Below are positions 23,908 to 27,589 of a stretch of DNA of 27,589 bases, one piece after another (the first letter of the stretch is position 1; each line of letters opens with the position of its first letter). The stretch is from the NCBI GenBank assembly GCA_900772415.1, contig CAAHEC010000016.1, forward strand, positions 1 through 27,589. Reading direction: 5' to 3'. The stretch is from Bacilli bacterium (GTDB lineage: Bacteria; Bacillota_I; Bacilli_A; RF39; UBA660). The position numbers and the translations under genes were made by a program. The notes beneath the pieces are model-generated. The model saw only the letters and a list, made by a program, of their open reading frames with translations, was not told where the DNA came from and did not search any database.

Positions 23908-24909
23908 CTATAAATCTAATCCTGGTTCCGGATTTAAACTAAAATCTGCAATATCACCATTTAAATATGCATAATATCCCGCTGCCCCTATCATAGCAGC
24001 GTTATCAGTACAATACTTTATTTCTGGTTTTAAAAGTTCTATATTAAGATCTTTCGACATTTCATCTAATGCACGCCTTAATCCACTATTAGCCGATACA
24101 CCACCCGCGACCAAAAGTTGTTTAACACCGTATTGTTTTACTGCTCTTTTAGTTTTTTTAACTAATATACCAACAGCTGTTTCTTGAAATGAAGTTGCAA
24201 GGTCTTCTTTATTTATTTCATGGCCTCTTTGCTTTTCATTATGAACTAAATTAATAACTGCACTTTTAATGCCACTAAAACTAAAATCGTATGATGAGTC
24301 ATCTTTAGGTATTGGTAAATTATATATGTGTTTACCTAAATTTGCCTTTTTATCCATTAATGGGCCTCCTGGATAAGGAATTCCTATTACTCTTGCTACT
24401 TTATCATAAGCCTCTCCAATTGAATCGTCTAACGTACTACCAATTTTCTTAAAAGAATATTCTTTATCCATATAAACTATTTCTGTATGTCCTCCTGATA
24501 CAACTAAGCATAATAATGGAAATTTAAATTTACCAACAAATTTATTTGCATATATATGTCCTGCTATATGATTTACTTTGATAAGAGGTTTACCCGTTGC
24601 AAGTGATAAAGCTTTTGCAGCCTCAACCCCAACTAAAAGGGCCCCATTTAAACCTGGACCATACGTTACCGCAATACAATCTATATCATTTAACGTCATA
24701 TGAGCCCTTTTTAAACATTCTTCAAAAACCATTGTAATGGCACCAGTATGATTACGACTTGCAATTTCTGGAACTACACCTCCATATTTTTTGTGTATAT
24801 CTATTTGAGATAAAACGACCGTCGATATTTCTATATTACCATTTTTAATTATACTTGCACTTGTTTCATCACAGCTTGTTTCAATTGCAAATACATAAAT
24901 GTCTTTCAT
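23908..24909 (-). CDS. tsaD: tRNA N6-threonylcarbamoyl-adenosine transferase TsaD
   Basis: The protein is 333 aa. It contains the ASKHA fold motifs AIETSCDETSAS, the metal-binding HIAGH (H114, H118) with a late Asp in CTDNAAM, and GGHTEIVY and AGGVSANSGLR. It transfers the threonylcarbamoyl group from TC-AMP to A37 of ANN-decoding tRNAs, working with TsaB and TsaE, and it is essential in most bacteria. All its partners except TsaC lie in this operon, in the order tsaE-tsaB-rimI-tsaD. The rimI gene ends 4 bp before it. Length and residues are normal. Confidence 0.97.
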   Translation of the reverse strand: MKDIYVFAIETSCDETSASIIKNGNIEISTVVLSQIDIHKKYGGVVPEIASRNHTGAITMVFEECLKRAHMTLNDIDCIAVTYGPGLNGALLVGVEAAKALSLATGKPLIKVNHIAGHIYANKFVGKFKFPLLCLVVSGGHTEIVYMDKEYSFKKIGSTLDDSIGEAYDKVARVIGIPYPGGPLMDKKANLGKHIYNLPIPKDDSSYDFSFSGIKSAVINLVHNEKQRGHEINKEDLATSFQETAVGILVKKTKRAVKQYGVKQLLVAGGVSANSGLRRALDEMSKDLNIELLKPEIKYCTDNAAMIGAAGYYAYLNGDIADFSLNPEPGLDL

Positions 24910-24913
24910 TTTA

Positions 24914-25336
24914 TCACCTCAAATCTTTCTTCATTAAATACCCATCTTGTCCATTATAATATTTATTTCTTGTTGCAACAATATCAAAGCCCATTTTTTT
25001 ATAAAATCTAATTGCAGATATATTATTCTTATTAACTTCCAAAGTGATATTATCACAATTCTTGTTTTTTATTTCACGTATACAATGGCTTAAAAGTTTA
25101 TATCCATATCCTCTTTTTCTTTTTTTCTCATCTATTACTATATCAATTATTTCTGCACGCTCATAAATAATACTATACACTATAAATCCAACTATTTCTT
25201 TTTCAACTTCTAACACTAAAGAATCAGAAAAATCATCAAGTGAAAATTTATAGCTATTATGTAATAAACTTCCTAACTCTTCTATTTTTATAACATCACT
25301 TTTTTTATACTTTCTAATTTGCATTTTTTTCAACAT
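24914..25336 (-). CDS. rimI: RimI-type ribosomal-protein alanine N-acetyltransferase
   Basis: The 140-aa GNAT protein has the acetyl-CoA loop KRKRGYGYKLL (Arg/Gln-x-x-Gly-x-Gly), the motif-B segment LEVNKNNISAIRFYKKMGF and the end YYNGQDGYLMKKDL, typical of RimI. RimI acetylates the N-terminus of ribosomal protein S18 in enterobacteria and is commonly linked to tsaB and tsaD. The start is uncertain. The ATG at 25334-25336 overlaps tsaB by 23 bp and a second in-frame ATG at 25322-25324 overlaps it by 11 bp; neither has a good ribosome site. Translation is probably coupled to tsaB. Confidence 0.88.
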   Translation of the reverse strand: MLKKMQIRKYKKSDVIKIEELGSLLHNSYKFSLDDFSDSLVLEVEKEIVGFIVYSIIYERAEIIDIVIDEKKRKRGYGYKLLSHCIREIKNKNCDNITLEVNKNNISAIRFYKKMGFDIVATRNKYYNGQDGYLMKKDLR

Positions 25337-25958
25337 CTATCTTTTTTAAATATATAGGTTCTGCAATATGAGGCTCAATACTTTTCATTGATAAAGCATA
25401 ATTTATTACATCTAAATAGTTATAATCTTTTAATATTTTTGTTTTTACATTATTATTTAAAGACAATTTTTCCTTTAATAATTTTAAATACTCACTATTT
25501 TCCAAAGATACAATTGTTATATTTTTACCATCAAAATTAAAATTGTAATCGAGATTCATATAATCTTCTACTTTAGTATTATTTCTATAAATACCAACAT
25601 ATGAAGCATTACTTTTATCAAATATAATACTTATTACTATATCATCTTTTACATCTACTTTTAAGGCTTCTAAATTATTTAATAAATATAATTTTTTGCT
25701 TAATGCCCAAGCAAGTGTTTTACATACAGTAACTCCTACTCTTATACCAGTAAAACTTCCCGGGCCATTTAAAACAATATAATTATCTATATCTTTTGGT
25801 TCTAAATTAAATTTATTCAAAATATTTTTTATTTCGTTTATTAAGTAATTGGAATGCCTGTTATAAGATTCAACATTTGAAACCAAGAGAAGTTCATTAT
25901 TGTCGACTAAGGCTATTGATAGGTTTTTTCTTGATGAGTCCACGAAAAGAGTTTTCAA
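25314..25958 (-). CDS. tsaB: t6A biosynthesis protein TsaB
   Basis: The 214-aa protein is an ASKHA-fold paralogue of TsaD. It has the N-terminal FVDSSRKNLSIAL and the diagnostic LNGPGSFTGIRVGV followed by CKTLAWAL. It binds TsaD and TsaE in the TC-transfer complex. It starts with TTG (25956-25958) that overlaps the TGA of tsaE; a GTGAGGATG site lies inside the end of tsaE. The C-terminal domain is diverged, as usual for Firmicutes. It overlaps the start of rimI. Confidence 0.93.
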   Translation of the reverse strand: MKTLFVDSSRKNLSIALVDNNELLLVSNVESYNRHSNYLINEIKNILNKFNLEPKDIDNYIVLNGPGSFTGIRVGVTVCKTLAWALSKKLYLLNNLEALKVDVKDDIVISIIFDKSNASYVGIYRNNTKVEDYMNLDYNFNFDGKNITIVSLENSEYLKLLKEKLSLNNNVKTKILKDYNYLDVINYALSMKSIEPHIAEPIYLKKIDVEKNAN

Positions 25959-26407
25959 AGTACATCCTCACATAAATCTTCATATTTACTTCCATATGGA
26001 GTGATGGTTAAAGTTCTTTTTTCTTCTCCGGTTATTTTAAATCTGATTTCTAACCTTTCCTCAGGTAATTCTGATTTAATCATATCGGCCCATTCAATTA
26101 TTATAACACCATCTCTTTTTAAATAATCATCCAACCCTAAATCAGTTATATCTCCCTCTAAACGATAAACATCCATATGATATAAATTCATTTCACCTGA
26201 AGTATATTCTTTGATTATATTAAATGTTGGAGAAGTTATATTTTCTTCTATCCCAAGAGCCTCAGCAAAACCCTTAGTAAAAACGGTTTTTCCACTTCCA
26301 AGTTCACCAATCAAGCAAATAACCATATTATTAAATTTTTCTGATTCAAAATTTTGAGCTAAAATTATTGTATCTTCTTCTGAATTTGTAGATATTTTAT
26401 ATTCCAT
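25955..26407 (-). CDS. tsaE: t6A biosynthesis ATPase TsaE
   Basis: I choose the ATG at 26405-26407 (150 aa), which has a GGTGAT site. The ATG four codons upstream overlaps that site. The P-loop GELGSGKT (34-41), ITSPTFNIIKEY (switch I-like) and IIEWADMI are the TsaE signature. The ATPase cycle regulates TsaB-TsaD in making t6A. It is the first gene of the operon, 17 bp after a good -10, and its stop overlaps the tsaB start. Confidence 0.95.
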   Translation of the reverse strand: MEYKISTNSEEDTIILAQNFESEKFNNMVICLIGELGSGKTVFTKGFAEALGIEENITSPTFNIIKEYTSGEMNLYHMDVYRLEGDITDLGLDDYLKRDGVIIIEWADMIKSELPEERLEIRFKITGEEKRTLTITPYGSKYEDLCEDVL

Positions 26408-26423
26408 TTTAATCACCATAAAT

Positions 26424-26452
26424 ATTATAGTAAAAAAAAACTTTTATTACAA
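26424..26452 (-). promoter_or_regulatory. Sigma-A promoter of the t6A operon
   Basis: On the minus strand TTGTAA (26447-26452), a 17-nt spacer that includes a run of nine T, and TATAAT (26424-26429). Confidence 0.65.
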
Positions 26453-26519
26453 TATAAAAGTATGTTTTTACAAAATGTTACAAAATTTGATTACCGCTTA
26501 TTTTATAATTATATAGAAT

Positions 26520-26684
26520 TTAAAATGTTTCCTGGTCTAAAATTTTCTCTAAATTTAAATAAGAATTATACAATTTATCCTCTAAATTAGTGTCTCGTGT
26601 TCTAAGCAAACAAAGCTTTGCATTTGCTTTACTTAATATGTCAACAACAAATTTACAGTACATCTTACTAACCCAATAATTCAT
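26520..26684 (-). CDS. Possible small protein, unknown
   Basis: An open frame of 54 codons starts at the ATG 26682-26684 (11 nt after an AGAAGGA site at 26696-26702) or 57 codons from 26691-26693 (too close to that site). The predicted peptide (MNYWVSKMYCKFVVDILSKA at the start) is helical and mixed, with an acidic C-terminal half (NLEDKLYNSYLNLEKILDQE). There is no known family. A -10-like TATAAT lies at about 26709-26714 on the minus strand. It occupies the 300-bp gap between tsaE and the ribbon-helix-helix gene, divergent from the latter. It could be chance; coding evidence is limited to the ribosome site and an uninterrupted frame in a very A/T-rich region. Confidence 0.4.
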   Translation of the reverse strand: MNYWVSKMYCKFVVDILSKANAKLCLLRTRDTNLEDKLYNSYLNLEKILDQETF

Positions 26685-26736
26685 ATATATCATATTCCTT
26701 CTAAGAAAATTATAAAATAAAATAATAACAAAAATA

Positions 26737-26756
26737 ATATCAGAAATTTCTGATAT
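26737..26756. promoter_or_regulatory. Perfect 20-bp palindrome, probable operator
   Basis: ATATCAGAAATTTCTGATAT is fully symmetric. It lies 47 bp before the start of a ribbon-helix-helix gene. Its right arm overlaps a -35-like CTGATA (26750-26755), which is 18 nt from TATATT (26774-26779). This is the usual place for an autorepressor site. Confidence 0.6.
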
Positions 26757-26803
26757 ATCATGAGTCAGACTAATATATTAAAATTTATATGAGGGGTGAT
26801 ATT

Positions 26804-26971
26804 ATGGCTTTTATACCTAAAAAAACAAAAGAAAAGGAGCCAGCTGGCTATAAATCACTATACATAAAAGAAAAATTAATTAAGGAAATAGAAAAAATAG
26901 CAAAAGAAAATAATACATCATTTAACAACGTAATAATTTCTATGATAGAGCAGTGTTTAGAAAAAAAATAA
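26804..26971 (+). CDS. Ribbon-helix-helix (Arc/CopG-like) DNA-binding protein
   Basis: The start is the ATG behind GAGGGGTGAT, giving 55 aa; a 5-codon upstream extension covers the ribosome site and is rejected. After a basic, Pro/Lys-rich N-terminus (1-15) comes one beta strand (YKSLYIKEKL) and two helices (KEIEKIAKENNTS, then NNVIISMIEQCLE). This is the fold of dimeric Arc/CopG repressors. A perfect palindrome sits upstream, so autorepression is likely. No toxin gene follows; the gene ends in its own terminator right before the rRNA operon end. A free-standing regulator or an antitoxin-like remnant are both possible. Confidence 0.75.
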   Translation: MAFIPKKTKEKEPAGYKSLYIKEKLIKEIEKIAKENNTSFNNVIISMIEQCLEKK

Positions 26972-26982
26972 ACACTGTTTTT
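26951..26982 (+). terminator. Terminator of the ribbon-helix-helix gene
   Basis: An 8-bp stem CAGTGTTT/AAACACTG (26951-26958 with 26970-26977) is followed by TTTTT. The last codons and the stop of the gene lie in the hairpin. Confidence 0.8.
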
Positions 26983-27030
26983 AATTAAAAAATGATAAAT
27001 TAATTAGTTTTTTATAATTTTTTTGTATAG

Positions 27031-27059
27031 TAAAAAAAACTAGCTTTTTGCTAGTTTTT
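27031..27059 (-). terminator. Terminator of the rRNA operon
   Basis: A perfect 10-bp stem (27035-27044 with 27050-27059), loop of five A on the minus strand, then eight T on the minus strand, 16 bp after the 5S 3' end. It also has T on the plus strand and could work both ways. Confidence 0.85.
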
Positions 27060-27074
27060 AAAATACACAAAAAA

Positions 27075-27179
27075 ATTGGCAACTTCCTATTTTCGCTTAC
27101 ACTATCTTCAGCGTAAAAGTGCTTAACTTCTGTGTTCGGGATGGGAACAGGTGTATCCACTTTGCTATCGTCACCAATT
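27075..27179 (-). rRNA. rrf: 5S ribosomal RNA
   Basis: On the minus strand the sequence begins AATTGGTGACGATAGC, includes the conserved CACCTGTTCCCATCCCGAAC and AGAAGTTAAG blocks and ends in GTTGCCAATT, so the 5' and 3' ends pair as helix I. The ends are set by that pairing and may be off by a few bases. At about 105 nt it is shorter than the 115-120 nt usual in Bacilli and Clostridia. Confidence 0.93.
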
Positions 27180-27186
27180 AAAATAT

Positions 27187-27202
27187 AGAGAAATAATTCT
27201 CT
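27187..27202 (-). other. Hairpin in the 23S-5S spacer
   Basis: A 6-bp stem AGAGAA/TTCTCT with a 4-nt loop lies in the 59-bp spacer between 23S and 5S. It may help rRNA processing. The spacer holds no tRNA gene. Confidence 0.35.
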
Positions 27203-27238
27203 GAAAACATGATAATACGGTAATAATCAAATTAATAG

Positions 27239-27589
<351 letters not shown>

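Noticed and set aside
26804..26971. Toxin-antitoxin module with the ribbon-helix-helix protein as antitoxin
   Set aside because: No toxin-like gene follows it; a terminator ends the gene and the next feature is the rRNA operon. The divergent small ORF has no toxin motif.

Overview
The window is very AT-rich, uses TGA as a stop (MYG1-like gene, tsaE) and TGG for Trp, has strong Gram-positive Shine-Dalgarno sites, and carries an alpha/beta-type small acid-soluble spore protein behind a good sigma-G promoter, a YunB sporulation protein and a YutD homologue. This points to an endospore-forming, low-GC Firmicute (Bacilli/Clostridia, probably an uncultured gut lineage) with the standard bacterial code 11. 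The 5S rRNA is short (about 105 nt), a trait shared with Mollicutes and Erysipelotrichia-like lineages. I cannot assign the genus from sequence alone. Most genes, including the rRNA operon whose 3' end lies at the right edge, read on the minus strand, which is probably the leading-strand direction.

Layout, left to right. 1-2.85 kb: a minus-strand unit with a 630-aa AMP-binding (ANL) enzyme behind a leader that contains a terminator, a 7-TM protein that looks like a sensor lacking its output domain, and a 65-aa membrane protein. 3.0-5.05 kb: a MYG1/UPF0160 protein, an unknown 92-aa protein and a YwaF/TMEM164-like membrane protein. 5.1-7.6 kb: NrnA-like nanoRNase, acetate kinase and the spore protein. 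7.7-10.9 kb: five minus-strand genes (unknown coiled-coil protein, DUF1292-like protein, YutD, YunB, tail-anchored acidic protein). 10.9-11.2 kb: a plus-strand ferredoxin. 11.3-14.1 kb: RluB-type pseudouridine synthase and PcrA helicase with overlapping stop and start. 14.2-15.9 kb: a VanW-family protein with an extra cytoplasmic domain. 16.0-18.5 kb: a plus-strand NitT/TauT-type ABC importer. 18.6-21.6 kb: a minus-strand three-gene operon (anchored extracellular protein, zinc-ribbon bitopic protein, zinc-ribbon PrsW intramembrane protease). It diverges from a 580-aa double-HTH regulator at 21.7-23.5 kb. 23.5-26.4 kb: the t6A tRNA-modification operon tsaE-tsaB-rimI-tsaD with an orphan prepilin at its end. 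26.5-27.0 kb: a possible small ORF, a perfect 20-bp palindrome and a ribbon-helix-helix repressor. 27.0-27.6 kb: terminator, 5S and the 3' end of 23S rRNA.

The most interesting region is 18.5-23.5 kb. The two divergent promoters carry the same 9-bp box (GTGCGTTGT) at exactly the same offset over the -35 element. This suggests the large XRE-type regulator controls both itself and the zinc-ribbon/PrsW membrane operon. The function of that system is unknown to me. Several rho-independent terminators here are built into the ends of genes, so that the stop codon lies in the hairpin.
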